A DNA stretch of 64,000 nt from Knoellia remsis (lineage in GTDB: Bacteria > Actinomycetota > Actinomycetes > Actinomycetales > Dermatophilaceae): positions 1 through 64,000 of the forward strand of contig NZ_PVTI01000004.1 in NCBI RefSeq assembly GCF_003002895.1. Direction: 5' to 3'. The notes below the pieces were generated by a model. The model saw only the letters and a list, made by a program, of their open reading frames with translations. It did no database searches and was not told where the DNA came from. Both the position numbers and the translations under genes were made by a program. Numbering within the stretch: position 1 is the stretch's first letter; each line of letters begins with the position of its first letter. Below, in pieces: positions 52,942-61,709 of this stretch.

Positions 52942-55404
52942 ATGGCCAAGCGCACGACCAAGACCGCCCAGACCGACGAAGACATCGCCGAGAACGTCGT
53001 CGACATCGACGTCGGGCTCGAGATGCAGAACGCGTTCCTCGAGTACTCCGTCTCGGTCATCCACTCGCGCGCCCTGCCGGACGTGCGCGACGGGCTCAAG
53101 CCGGTCCAGCGGCGGATCCTCTACTCGATGTCGGAGATGGGCCTGCGCCCCGACCGCGGTCACGTGAAGTCCTCGCGCGTCGTCGGCGACGTCATGGGCA
53201 AGTACCACCCGCACGGCGACACGGCGATCTACGACGCGCTCGTGCGCATGGCGCAGCCGTTCACGATGCGGCTGCCGCTCGTCGACGGACACGGCAACTT
53301 CGGCTCGCTCGACGACGGCCCGGCCGCGTCGCGCTACACCGAGGCCCGGCTCGCCCCGGCCGCGCTCGTCATGACCGAGAGCCTCGACGAGGACACCGTC
53401 GACTTCGTCCCCAACTACGACGACCAGCTCACCCAGCCGGGCGTCCTGCCCGCGGCCTACCCCAACCTCCTCGTCAACGGCGTGAGCGGCATCGCCGTCG
53501 GGTTCGCGACGAACATGCCGCCGCACAACCTCGTCGAGGTCGTCGGCGCCGCGCGCCACCTCATCGCCCACCCGGACTGCAGCCTCGACGACCTCATGAA
53601 GTTCGTCCCCGGCCCGGACCTGCCCCTCGGCGGCAAGATCGTCGGGCTGGACGGCATACGCGACGCCTATCTCACCGGCAAGGGGACGTTCCGCACGCGC
53701 GCGAGCGCACGGATCGAGAAGGTGACCCCGCGCAAGTCCGGCATCGTCGTCACCGAGCTGCCCTACCTCGTCGGCCCGGAGAAGGTCATCGAGCGGATGA
53801 AGACGCTCGTGCAGTCCAAGAAGCTCCAGGGCATCTCCGACGTCAAGGACCTCACCGACCGCAAGAACGGGCTGCGTCTCGTCATCGAGGTCAAGAACGG
53901 GTTCAACCCCGAGGCCGTCCTCGAGCAGCTCTACAAGCTCACGCCGATGGAGGACTCCTTCGGCATCAACAACGTCGCGCTCGTCGACGGCCAACCGCAG
54001 ACGCTCGGCCTCAAGGACCTGCTGAGGCACTACGTCGAGTTCCGCATCGACGTCGTCCGGCGGCGCACGCAGTTCCGGCTCGGCAAGGCCCAGGACCAGC
54101 TGCACCTCGTCGAGGGCCTGCTCATCGCGATCCTCGACATCGACGAGGTCATCCAGCTCATCCGTTCCAGCGATGACACGGCGACGGCGCGCACCCGCCT
54201 CATGGACGTCTTCGACCTCAGCGAGCTGCAGGCGAACTACATCCTCGAGCTCCAGCTGCGCCGGCTGACGAAGTTCTCGCGGCTCGAGCTCGAGAAGACG
54301 CGCGACGAGCTGCAGCGCCAGATCCAGGAGCTCGAGGCGATCCTCGGCGACGAGAAGCTGCTGCACAAGACGGTCTCCGGCGAGCTCGCCGAGGTCGCGA
54401 AGAAGTACGGCACGCCTCGCCGCACCGTGTTGCTCGAGTCGGCCGGCAACCCCGTCTCGACCGCGACGCCGCTCGAGGTCGCGGACGACCCGTGCTGGGT
54501 GCTGCTCTCCTCGACCGGCCTGCTCGCGCGCACCTCGGACGCCGAGCCGATCCCCGCCGAGGGGCCGCGTGCGAAGCACGACGCGGTCATCGGCGCGGTC
54601 CGCACGACGGCGCGTGGCGAGGTCGGCCTCGTCACGTCGCGCGGCCGGATGATCCGGATCTCGGCGTTGGAGCTGCCGGCGCTGCCGCCGCTCGGTGGGG
54701 CCCCGTCGCTCTCCGGTGGCGCGCCGCTCGCGGCCTATGTCGACCTGCCCCGGGGCGAGGAGCCGATCACCATCGTCTCGCTCGACCCGAACGGTCCGGG
54801 CCTCGCGCTCGGCACCGCCCAGGGTGTCGTCAAGCGGGTCACCGCGGACGCGCCCAAGGCCCACGACTGGGAGGTCATCTCGCTCAAGGACGGCGACAGC
54901 GTCGTCGGCGCCGGCCAGGTCGTCACCGGCGACGAGGACCTCGTCTTCGTCACCTCCGACGCCCAGCTGCTCCGGTTCTCGGCGTCGGCGGTGCGGCCGC
55001 AGGGGCGTTCGGCCGGCGGTGTCGCGGGTGTGCGCGTCGGCTCCGGGCAGCGGGCCGTGTTCTTCGGGGTCGTCGACCCGGCGCGCGAGGCCGTCGTCGT
55101 CACGGCCTCCGGGTCGTCCGACGCGCTGCCTGGCACGCAGCCCGGTGCCCTCAAGGTCACGCCGTATGCCGAGTACCCCGCCAAGGGTCGCGGCACCGGA
55201 GGCGTGCGCGCGCACCGGTTCCTCAAGGGCGAGGACACGCTCGTCCTGGCGTGGGTCGGTGCGACGCCGGTGCGGGCCAGCGGCGCCGGCGGGGTCGCGA
55301 TCGAGCTGCCCGAGGCGACGGGCAAGCGCGACGGGTCCGGCACCCCCGCCCCGTCCGTCATCGCCGGCCTTGCAGCACCACCCGCAAACGCGCGCGTTAC
55401 GTGA
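52942..55404 (+). CDS. parC: DNA topoisomerase IV subunit A
   Basis: Topoisomerase IV decatenates replicated chromosomes. The protein has 820 aa. The 5Y-CAP domain has [18 protein letters not shown], the quinolone-pocket [20 protein letters not shown] (Thr94, Asp98) and catalytic Y132 in [11 protein letters not shown] coiled-coil gate and a beta-pinwheel C-terminal domain follow. The pinwheel lacks the GyrA box QRRGGKG; the corresponding spot reads [11 protein letters not shown], which favours ParC over GyrA. Its partner parE is at 61710-63857 on the other strand, about 6.3 kb away. The ATG at 52942 has only a weak GAGG site. Confidence 0.92.
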   Translation: MAKRTTKTAQTDEDIAENVVDIDVGLEMQNAFLEYSVSVIHSRALPDVRDGLKPVQRRILYSMSEMGLRPDRGHVKSSRVVGDVMGKYHPHGDTAIYDALVRMAQPFTMRLPLVDGHGNFGSLDDGPAASRYTEARLAPAALVMTESLDEDTVDFVPNYDDQLTQPGVLPAAYPNLLVNGVSGIAVGFATNMPPHNLVEVVGAARHLIAHPDCSLDDLMKFVPGPDLPLGGKIVGLDGIRDAYLTGKGTFRTRASARIEKVTPRKSGIVVTELPYLVGPEKVIERMKTLVQSKKLQGISDVKDLTDRKNGLRLVIEVKNGFNPEAVLEQLYKLTPMEDSFGINNVALVDGQPQTLGLKDLLRHYVEFRIDVVRRRTQFRLGKAQDQLHLVEGLLIAILDIDEVIQLIRSSDDTATARTRLMDVFDLSELQANYILELQLRRLTKFSRLELEKTRDELQRQIQELEAILGDEKLLHKTVSGELAEVAKKYGTPRRTVLLESAGNPVSTATPLEVADDPCWVLLSSTGLLARTSDAEPIPAEGPRAKHDAVIGAVRTTARGEVGLVTSRGRMIRISALELPALPPLGGAPSLSGGAPLAAYVDLPRGEEPITIVSLDPNGPGLALGTAQGVVKRVTADAPKAHDWEVISLKDGDSVVGAGQVVTGDEDLVFVTSDAQLLRFSASAVRPQGRSAGGVAGVRVGSGQRAVFFGVVDPAREAVVVTASGSSDALPGTQPGALKVTPYAEYPAKGRGTGGVRAHRFLKGEDTLVLAWVGATPVRASGAGGVAIELPEATGKRDGSGTPAPSVIAGLAAPPANARVT

Positions 55405-55444
55405 TCGTGACCGAGGGATTCGCGCACAATGGCTGACTGACCGG

Positions 55445-55462
55445 TGCAACCGCTTTTACACT
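55445..55462 (+). promoter_or_regulatory. LacI-type operator over the -10 box of the agl-like operon
   Basis: TGCAACCGCTTTTACA (55445-55460) fits the LacI-family consensus TGnAAnCGnTT with a slightly altered right end. It overlaps a TACACT -10-like box (55457-55462). The binding-protein gene starts 70 nt downstream, and a LacI regulator is the fourth gene of the same operon. Repression by steric block with sugar induction is the likely mode. Confidence 0.6.
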
Positions 55463-55531
55463 CCAGAACTGTCCCTCAGCGTCGAGACCCTCGCGGGCAG
55501 CGACGCGTCCCCTGCACAGATGGAGGCGGGC

Positions 55532-56911
55532 ATGTCCCTCACTTCCCAGCGCCGCAGCGTCAAGGTCTTCGCGAGCGTCGCGGTTCTCTCCCTCGGTCTC
55601 GCCGCGTGCGGGTCCAGCGACAGCGGTGACGGCGGCGACGCCGGCTCCGGTGACGCCGGCGCGAGCAAGATCGACTGCGCCCCCTACGAGGCGTTCGGCG
55701 ACCTCAAGGGCAAGGAGGTCTCGGTCTACACCTCGATCACCGCGCCCGAGGACCAGCCGCACATCGACCCCTACAAGCCCTTCGAGGACTGCACCGGCGT
55801 CAAGGTCAAGTACGAAGGCTCCAAGGAGTTCGAGGCCCAGCTGCCGGTCCGCGTCAAGGGTGGCAACGCCCCCGACATCGCCTACCTCCCCCAGCCCGGT
55901 CTGCTCCAGACGATGGTCGCGACCGGCAAGGTCATCGAGGCCCCGCCGGAGGTCGTCAAGAACGTCGACGCCAACATGCCCGACTTCAAGGAGTACGGCA
56001 CGGTCGACGGCAAGTTCTACGCCGCCCCGCTCGGCGCGAACGTCAAGTCCTTCGTCTGGTACTCGCCCTCGGCCTTCGCCGACAAGGGCTACGAGGTCCC
56101 CAAGACCTGGGACGAGCTCATGACGCTCACCCAGAAGATCGCCGCCGACAACCCGGACAGCAAGCCGTGGTGCGCCGGCATCGAGTCCGGTGACGCCACC
56201 GGTTGGCCGGCCACCGACTGGCTCGAGGACGTCATGCTCCGCACGGCCGGCCCGGAGACCTACGACAAGTGGGTCAAGCACGAGATCCCGTTCAACGACC
56301 CGTCCGTGCAGACCGCGCTCGCCGAGGTCGGCAAGATCCTCAAGGACCCGAAGTTCGTCAACGGTGGCTACGGCGACGTCAAGACCATCGCGTCCACGTC
56401 GTTCCAGGACGCCGGCCAGCCGATCCTCGACGGCAGCTGCTACATGCACCGCCAGGCGTCGTTCTACGCCGCCAACTGGCCCGAGGGCACGAACGTGGCC
56501 GAGGACGGCGACGTGTGGGCCTTCTACCTCCCGGCCAAGGACGAGTCGAGCAAGCCGGTCCTCGGTGGTGGCGAGTTCGTCGCCGCCTTCGCCGACCGTC
56601 CCGAGGTCAAGGCCTTCCAGACCTACCTCTCCTCGGTCGAGTGGGCCAACGAGCGCGCCCGCACCTGCGGCTCCGGCGGCTGCGTCACGGCGAACAAGAA
56701 CGCCGACGTCTCGCTGCTGAAGAACCCCGTCGACAAGCTCTCCGCGGAGCAGCTCACCGACGAGAGCGCGACGTTCCGCTTCGACGGCTCGGACCTCATG
56801 CCGGGCGCCGTCGGCGCGGGCACGTTCTGGAAGGGCATGACCAACTGGATCACCGGACAGGACGACAAGGCCACGCTCGACTACATCGAGAACTCCTGGC
56901 CCAAGTCCTGA
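55532..56911 (+). CDS. aglE: alpha-glucoside ABC transporter substrate-binding lipoprotein (AglE-like)
   Basis: The protein has 459 aa. The signal peptide ends in the lipobox LAAC followed by a Gly/Ser/Asp-rich linker. The mature protein (GKEVSVYTSITAPEDQPHIDPYKPFEDCTGVKVKYEGSKEFEAQLPVRVKGGNAPDIAYLPQPGLL) is typical of AglE, which binds sucrose, maltose, trehalose or similar alpha-glucosides. The ATG at 55532 has GGAGG five nt upstream; an in-frame ATG four codons earlier is part of that site. The next two genes are AglF/AglG-like permeases. Confidence 0.85.
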   Translation: MSLTSQRRSVKVFASVAVLSLGLAACGSSDSGDGGDAGSGDAGASKIDCAPYEAFGDLKGKEVSVYTSITAPEDQPHIDPYKPFEDCTGVKVKYEGSKEFEAQLPVRVKGGNAPDIAYLPQPGLLQTMVATGKVIEAPPEVVKNVDANMPDFKEYGTVDGKFYAAPLGANVKSFVWYSPSAFADKGYEVPKTWDELMTLTQKIAADNPDSKPWCAGIESGDATGWPATDWLEDVMLRTAGPETYDKWVKHEIPFNDPSVQTALAEVGKILKDPKFVNGGYGDVKTIASTSFQDAGQPILDGSCYMHRQASFYAANWPEGTNVAEDGDVWAFYLPAKDESSKPVLGGGEFVAAFADRPEVKAFQTYLSSVEWANERARTCGSGGCVTANKNADVSLLKNPVDKLSAEQLTDESATFRFDGSDLMPGAVGAGTFWKGMTNWITGQDDKATLDYIENSWPKS

Positions 56912-57011
56912 CCTGACGTTCGCGAGGAGGGTGGGGCCGCTCGGCTCCGGGCGCCCCGCCCTCCTCGTGGGCTCCCCTGCCCTTCCCCTGTCCACTCCCG
57001 GAGGTGGAGAC

Positions 57012-58055
57012 ATGACGACCTCGTATGCCGGGAACGTCGCGTATGCCGTTCCGTCGGCGATTCCCTCGGCGATCCTTCCCGAGCCCCTCCTGCGGGCCGA
57101 GAGCACCGCAGGCAAGTTCCTGCTCATGTTCGCCGCGGTCGCGATCTTCGCGATCGTCTTCGGCCTCATCCTCTTCCTCGCCTCCCTCTTCAAGGGGCGA
57201 CGGGGCGAGCAGGCCCAGGGTGCGCTCTTCGCCGCACCGGTCGTGCTGCTCCTCGCGGTCGGACTGCTCTACCCGGCCCTGCTGACGATCCAGCAGTCCC
57301 TGCGCGGACGGAAGGGCGACGGCGCCTACGGGTTCTCCAACTACGCCGAGATCTTCACCCAGCCAGAGCTGCTCACCGTCATCCGCAACACCGCGATCTG
57401 GGTGCTGCTCGTGCCGTTCCTCGCGACGGCCGTCGGGCTGCTCTACGCGATCCTCATCGACCGGGCGCGCGGCGAGGCCTTCGCCAAGGCGCTCATCTTC
57501 CTGCCCATGGCGATCTCCATGGTCGGCGCGAGCATCATCTGGAAGTTCGTCTACCAGTACAAGCAGACCGAGCGCCCGCAGATCGGCCTGCTCAACCAGG
57601 TCCTGAAGTCGCTCGGGTTCGAGACCCAGCAGTTCCTCCTCGACGCACCCCGCAACACGATCATGCTCATCATCGTCATGGTGTGGATCCAGGCGGGCTT
57701 CGCGATGACGGTCCTGTCGGCCGCGATCAAGGCCATTCCGGACGACATCATCGAGGCCGCCCGCCTCGACGGCGTCTCCGGGTTCCGGATGTTCCGCTAC
57801 ATCACCCTGCCGAGCATCCGCGCGGCCGTCGTCGTCGTCCTCACGACCATCGGCATCGCCACCCTCAAGGTCTTCGACATCGTGAGAACGATGACCGCCG
57901 GACAGTTCGAGACCTCGGTCGTGGCCAACGAGTTCTACAACCAGAGCTTTCGGTATGACGCGCAGGGACTCGGTGCCGCACTGGCTGTCCTGCTGTTCGT
58001 TCTCGTCATCCCCATCGTCGTCTACAACATCGTCCAGATGCGCAAGGAGGCCTGA
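57012..58055 (+). CDS. aglF: alpha-glucoside ABC transporter permease (AglF-like)
   Basis: The protein has 347 aa. An N-terminal extra helix (KFLLMFAAVAIFAIVFGLILFLASLF) precedes the six core helices. IGASIIWKFVYQYKQ-type and AMTVLSAAIKAIPDDIIEAARLDGVSGFRMFRYITLPSIRA (EAA loop) are AglF marks, as is the ending PIVVYNIVQMRKEA. A GGAGGTGGAGA ribosome site precedes the ATG. Partner of AglG for alpha-glucoside uptake. Confidence 0.87.
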   Translation: MTTSYAGNVAYAVPSAIPSAILPEPLLRAESTAGKFLLMFAAVAIFAIVFGLILFLASLFKGRRGEQAQGALFAAPVVLLLAVGLLYPALLTIQQSLRGRKGDGAYGFSNYAEIFTQPELLTVIRNTAIWVLLVPFLATAVGLLYAILIDRARGEAFAKALIFLPMAISMVGASIIWKFVYQYKQTERPQIGLLNQVLKSLGFETQQFLLDAPRNTIMLIIVMVWIQAGFAMTVLSAAIKAIPDDIIEAARLDGVSGFRMFRYITLPSIRAAVVVVLTTIGIATLKVFDIVRTMTAGQFETSVVANEFYNQSFRYDAQGLGAALAVLLFVLVIPIVVYNIVQMRKEA

Positions 58056-58058
58056 GCC

Positions 58059-59012
58059 GTGAGCACCCTCCAGCCGGCTGCGACGCCGGAGTCCCTCCCC
58101 ACCGAGAGCGGCGAGACCGTCACCGGGTCCCGTGTCGGTCGCGGCAAGGGCGCCACGAGCAAGGCTGCCGGCGCCCTGGGGTCCCGGTGGGCCTCGCTCG
58201 TCGCTGTCCTCATCGCCGTCCTGTGGACCACCCCCACGCTGGGCCTGCTCGTGACGTCGTTCCGCTCCGCTCGCGACATCAACACGAGCGGGTGGTGGAC
58301 GGTCTTCACCGACCCGAGCGGCCTCACCCTCGACAACTACCGGCAGGCGCTCGAGCCCGGTGCGCAGTCGAGCTTCACGCAGTACCTCATCAACACCGTC
58401 GTCATCACGATCCCCGCGGTGCTGCTGCCGATCTTCCTCGCCTCGCTCGCGGCCTACGCGTTCGCGTGGATGCCGTTCCCGGGCCGGGACGCGCTCTTCG
58501 TCGCGGTCTTCGCGCTGCAGATCGTGCCCCTGCAGATCGCCCTCATCCCGCTGCTCGACATCTACACCAACAAGCTCGGGTTCGGACAGTCCTACTGGAG
58601 CGTGTGGCTCTCACACACGATCTTCGCGTTGCCCCTGGCGACGTTCCTCATCCACAACTTCATGCGCGAGCTGCCCGGCGAGCTCATGGAGGCGGCGCGC
58701 GTCGACGGTGCCGGGCACGTGACGATCTTCTTCAAGATCCTGCTGCCGCTCCTCACCCCGGCGCTGGCCGCGTTCGGCATCTTCCAGTTCCTCTGGGTCT
58801 GGAACGACCTGCTCGTCTCCCTCGTCTTCCTCAGCGGCCCCGAGTACGCACCGATCACCGTCCGGGTGGCCGAGCTGTCCGGGTCGAGAGGCAGCGCGTG
58901 GTACCTGCTGTCCGCCGGCGCCTTCATCTCGATGGTCGTCCCGGTCGTCGTGTTCCTCTCGCTCCAGCGGTTCTTCGTCCGCGGCCTCCTCGCGGGTGGC
59001 CTGAAGGGCTGA
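58059..59012 (+). CDS. aglG: alpha-glucoside ABC transporter permease (AglG-like)
   Basis: The protein has 317 aa. About 50 soluble residues precede six helices. The EAA loop is LPGELMEAARVDGAGHVTIFFKILLPLLTP. The end, GSRGSAWYLLSAGAFISMVVPVVVFLSLQRFFVRGLLAGGLKG, is close to AglG. The GTG at 58059 follows AGGAGG inside the end of the previous gene. No AglK ATPase follows; the next gene is a LacI regulator. Confidence 0.88.
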   Translation: MSTLQPAATPESLPTESGETVTGSRVGRGKGATSKAAGALGSRWASLVAVLIAVLWTTPTLGLLVTSFRSARDINTSGWWTVFTDPSGLTLDNYRQALEPGAQSSFTQYLINTVVITIPAVLLPIFLASLAAYAFAWMPFPGRDALFVAVFALQIVPLQIALIPLLDIYTNKLGFGQSYWSVWLSHTIFALPLATFLIHNFMRELPGELMEAARVDGAGHVTIFFKILLPLLTPALAAFGIFQFLWVWNDLLVSLVFLSGPEYAPITVRVAELSGSRGSAWYLLSAGAFISMVVPVVVFLSLQRFFVRGLLAGGLKG

Positions 59013-59014
59013 CC

Positions 59015-60073
59015 ATGAGCGCGGGCGACCGCCGTCGGCGGATGAGCACGATCACGGATGTCGCGCGGGAGGCCGGGGTCTCGGTGGCCACGGTCTCCCG
59101 CGCCCTCCGGGGCCTGGACCGGGTCAGCCCACGCACCCGTGAGCGGGTGCTGCGCGTCGCCGAGGAGCTCGACTACGTCGCGAGCCCGACGGCGACGTCC
59201 CTGGCCTCCGGGCGCACCCAGGTCGTCGGTGTCGTCGCGCCGTTCCTCACGAGGTGGTTCTTCGCCACGCTCGTCAGCGCCATCGAGAAGACGCTGCGCC
59301 AGCACGGTCACCACGTCCTCCTCTTCGACCTCGAGGACGACACCTACGACAAGCGGCTCCCCCTCTCGCAGAACATGCTCTGGAAGCGCGTCGACGGCGT
59401 CATCACCCTCAACCTGCCGATGACCGACGCCGAGCTCGAGCTCGTCGACCGGCTCGGCCTCCCCCTCGTCGCCATCGGAACGCCCGTCGCGGACCGGCCC
59501 AACGTCCGCATCGACGACGCCGAGGTCATGCGCATCGCGACCGAGCACCTCATCTCACTGGGCCACGAGCGCATCGCCTACGTCGGTGCCGTCCCGACCA
59601 ACGTCGCGCACATCCAGACGCCGCAGGCGCGCCTCGACGCCTTCCGCGAGACGATGCGCAACCACGGGCTCGAGGAGCACAAACAGTGGATCCTCTCGTC
59701 CGCGTGGACGGCCGACAGCGCCGCCGAGGACACGCGTGAGCTGCTCGCCTCCCCCGAGCGACCGACCGCCGTGGCCGCCGCATCGGACGAGATGGCCATC
59801 GGCGTCATGGCCGCCGCCCGCGACCAGGGCCTGCGCGTCCCCGAGGACCTGTCCGTCATCGGCATCGACGACCACGTCCACGCCAACGTCCTCGGGCTGA
59901 CGACGGTCCGTCAGGACGTCGCCGCCCAGGGCCGCATCGCCGCGGAGATCCTGCTGCGCCAGCTCGGGGTCGTGGGACCCGAGCCAGCCGAGCAGGGCAC
60001 GAGTCGGGCCCGGACCGAGGTCATCGTCCCGACCGACCTCGTCACCCGACGCAGCACCGCCGCCCCGGGCTGA
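59015..60073 (+). CDS. LacI-family regulator of the agl-like operon
   Basis: The protein has 352 aa. The HTH is TITDVAREAGVSVATVSRALRGLDRVS, followed by the hinge YVASPTATSLASGRTQVVGVV and the effector domain. It resembles AglR-type regulators. It lies two bases after aglG, so it belongs to the operon, and a LacI-type operator is found before aglE. ATG 59015 is followed by a second possible ATG at 59042. The gene ends 34 bp before the convergent permease. Confidence 0.88.
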   Translation: MSAGDRRRRMSTITDVAREAGVSVATVSRALRGLDRVSPRTRERVLRVAEELDYVASPTATSLASGRTQVVGVVAPFLTRWFFATLVSAIEKTLRQHGHHVLLFDLEDDTYDKRLPLSQNMLWKRVDGVITLNLPMTDAELELVDRLGLPLVAIGTPVADRPNVRIDDAEVMRIATEHLISLGHERIAYVGAVPTNVAHIQTPQARLDAFRETMRNHGLEEHKQWILSSAWTADSAAEDTRELLASPERPTAVAAASDEMAIGVMAAARDQGLRVPEDLSVIGIDDHVHANVLGLTTVRQDVAAQGRIAAEILLRQLGVVGPEPAEQGTSRARTEVIVPTDLVTRRSTAAPG

Positions 60074-60107
60074 GACACCCAGCCGGAGCCGGCAGCGCGG
60101 CGCGTGC

Positions 60108-61577
60108 TCAGTGGTGCTCGTGGTCGGGGTCGCCGAGCTCCTCCGGGTCACGCATGTAGGTCTTCTTCGCGTAGACGAAGCGGTTGACCACCCACGTGAT
60201 CGCCCACAGGACGACACCGAGCAGGAGCAGGTAGCCGGCGATCCTGTACTGGATCGTGTCGCGACCCGTCCACGGGCCGACCATGAACGCACAGGCGATC
60301 GCACCCAGCACCGGCAACACGGTCGGGGCGACGAAGTGCTTGCGGTCGATGACGTCCTTGCGGAGCACCAGCACGGCGATGTTGACGATGGTGAAGACGC
60401 CGAGCAGCAACAGCGCCGTGGTGCCACCCAGCGCGGCGATGATGTCCGAGTCCGACCTGGTCGCGACGAAGTAGATGAGGCCGAACGCGATGGCCGTCGT
60501 GAAGAGGATCGCGGCCCACGGGGTGCGACGGCCGGGGTGCACCTTGCCGAGGAAGGGCGGCAGCACCTCCTGCTTCGCCATGCCGTAGAGCAGCCGGCTC
60601 GCCATGAGCATGTTGATGAGGGCCGAGTTCGCGACGGCGAACATGCCGATGAACGGGAAGACCTGGTCGAACGGGAAGTTCGGCGCGCCGGCCCGCACCA
60701 CCTGCGTCAGCGCGGAGTCCGCCTCGGGGTCGGCGAGCTGCCCGACCGGCACGAGGGCCACGGCGGTGATCGAGACGAGCACATAGATCAGGCCGGTGAT
60801 GCCGAGGCCGGTGAGCATCATCCGCGGGAAGTCGCGCACCGGGTCCTTGGTCTCCTCGGCCATGTTGACCGAGTCCTCGAAGCCGACCATCGCGAAGAAC
60901 GCCAGCGACGTCGCTGCCGTGATGGCGAAGAAGGTGCTCTTGTCGCTCGGCGAGTCGAAGACCACGACTCGGGAGAAGTCCGCCTTGCCCTGCGTCACGG
61001 CATACACACCGATGAGGATGATCATCAGCAGACCGGACAGCTCCACCATGGTGAGCACGACGTTCGCCTTGACCGACTCCCCCACGCCACGGAAGTTCAC
61101 CGCCGCGACGAGGGCCATGAAGCCCAGCGCGATGAGCAGGATCGGGCCGCTGCCGGACTCCCACTCGGCGCCGATGCCGTCACGCAGGAAGCCCGCGAAC
61201 GCGTTCGAGGCGGTCGAGGCGGAGGTGATGCCCGAGCACATCACGGCGAAGCTCACGAGGAAGGTGAGGAAGTGGATCCCGAACGCCTTGTGCGTGTAGA
61301 GCGCCGCACCGGCCGCCTGCGGGTACTTCGTCACGAGCTCGAGATAGGAGAAGGCCGTGATCGTCGCGATGACGAAGGCGACGAGGAACGGCGCCCACGC
61401 CGCACCGCCGACCTCGCCGGCGACGGCACCCGTCAGCGCGTAGACGCCGGTGCCGAGGATGTCCCCGACGATGAAGAGCAGGAGGAGCTTGGGCCCCATC
61501 ACCCGCTTGAGCTCGTGCTGACCGGTCTCCGGGTTGATGACGTCGGTGTCGCCCCGCTCGTCGGTGTGACCACTCAT
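60108..61577 (-). CDS. APC-family amino-acid permease (CAT/YfnA type)
   Basis: The protein has 489 aa and about 12 helices. VGDILGTGVYALTGAVAGEVGGAAWAPFLVAF is the APC helix-1 motif (G-x-G-x-G). FSYLELVTKYPQAAGAALYTHKAFG is the family signature of helices 2 and 3. The substrate is probably a cationic or other amino acid; not fixable from sequence. An AAGGAGG ribosome site lies before the ATG. It has no sugar link despite the neighbouring agl genes and is transcribed alone. Confidence 0.9.
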   Translation of the reverse strand: MSGHTDERGDTDVINPETGQHELKRVMGPKLLLLFIVGDILGTGVYALTGAVAGEVGGAAWAPFLVAFVIATITAFSYLELVTKYPQAAGAALYTHKAFGIHFLTFLVSFAVMCSGITSASTASNAFAGFLRDGIGAEWESGSGPILLIALGFMALVAAVNFRGVGESVKANVVLTMVELSGLLMIILIGVYAVTQGKADFSRVVVFDSPSDKSTFFAITAATSLAFFAMVGFEDSVNMAEETKDPVRDFPRMMLTGLGITGLIYVLVSITAVALVPVGQLADPEADSALTQVVRAGAPNFPFDQVFPFIGMFAVANSALINMLMASRLLYGMAKQEVLPPFLGKVHPGRRTPWAAILFTTAIAFGLIYFVATRSDSDIIAALGGTTALLLLGVFTIVNIAVLVLRKDVIDRKHFVAPTVLPVLGAIACAFMVGPWTGRDTIQYRIAGYLLLLGVVLWAITWVVNRFVYAKKTYMRDPEELGDPDHEHH

Positions 61578-61709
61578 GTGAACCCTCCTTGGCCCGTCAG
61601 GCGCGGGAGAACCCCGCGCCTGCTAACCGCATACTGTGGCCCACATCACGCGTGAGGGCAACGCTCACGCGCGGTATGCCACGAAGTCGCCGTGCGTGCG
61701 CCCCGCGCC

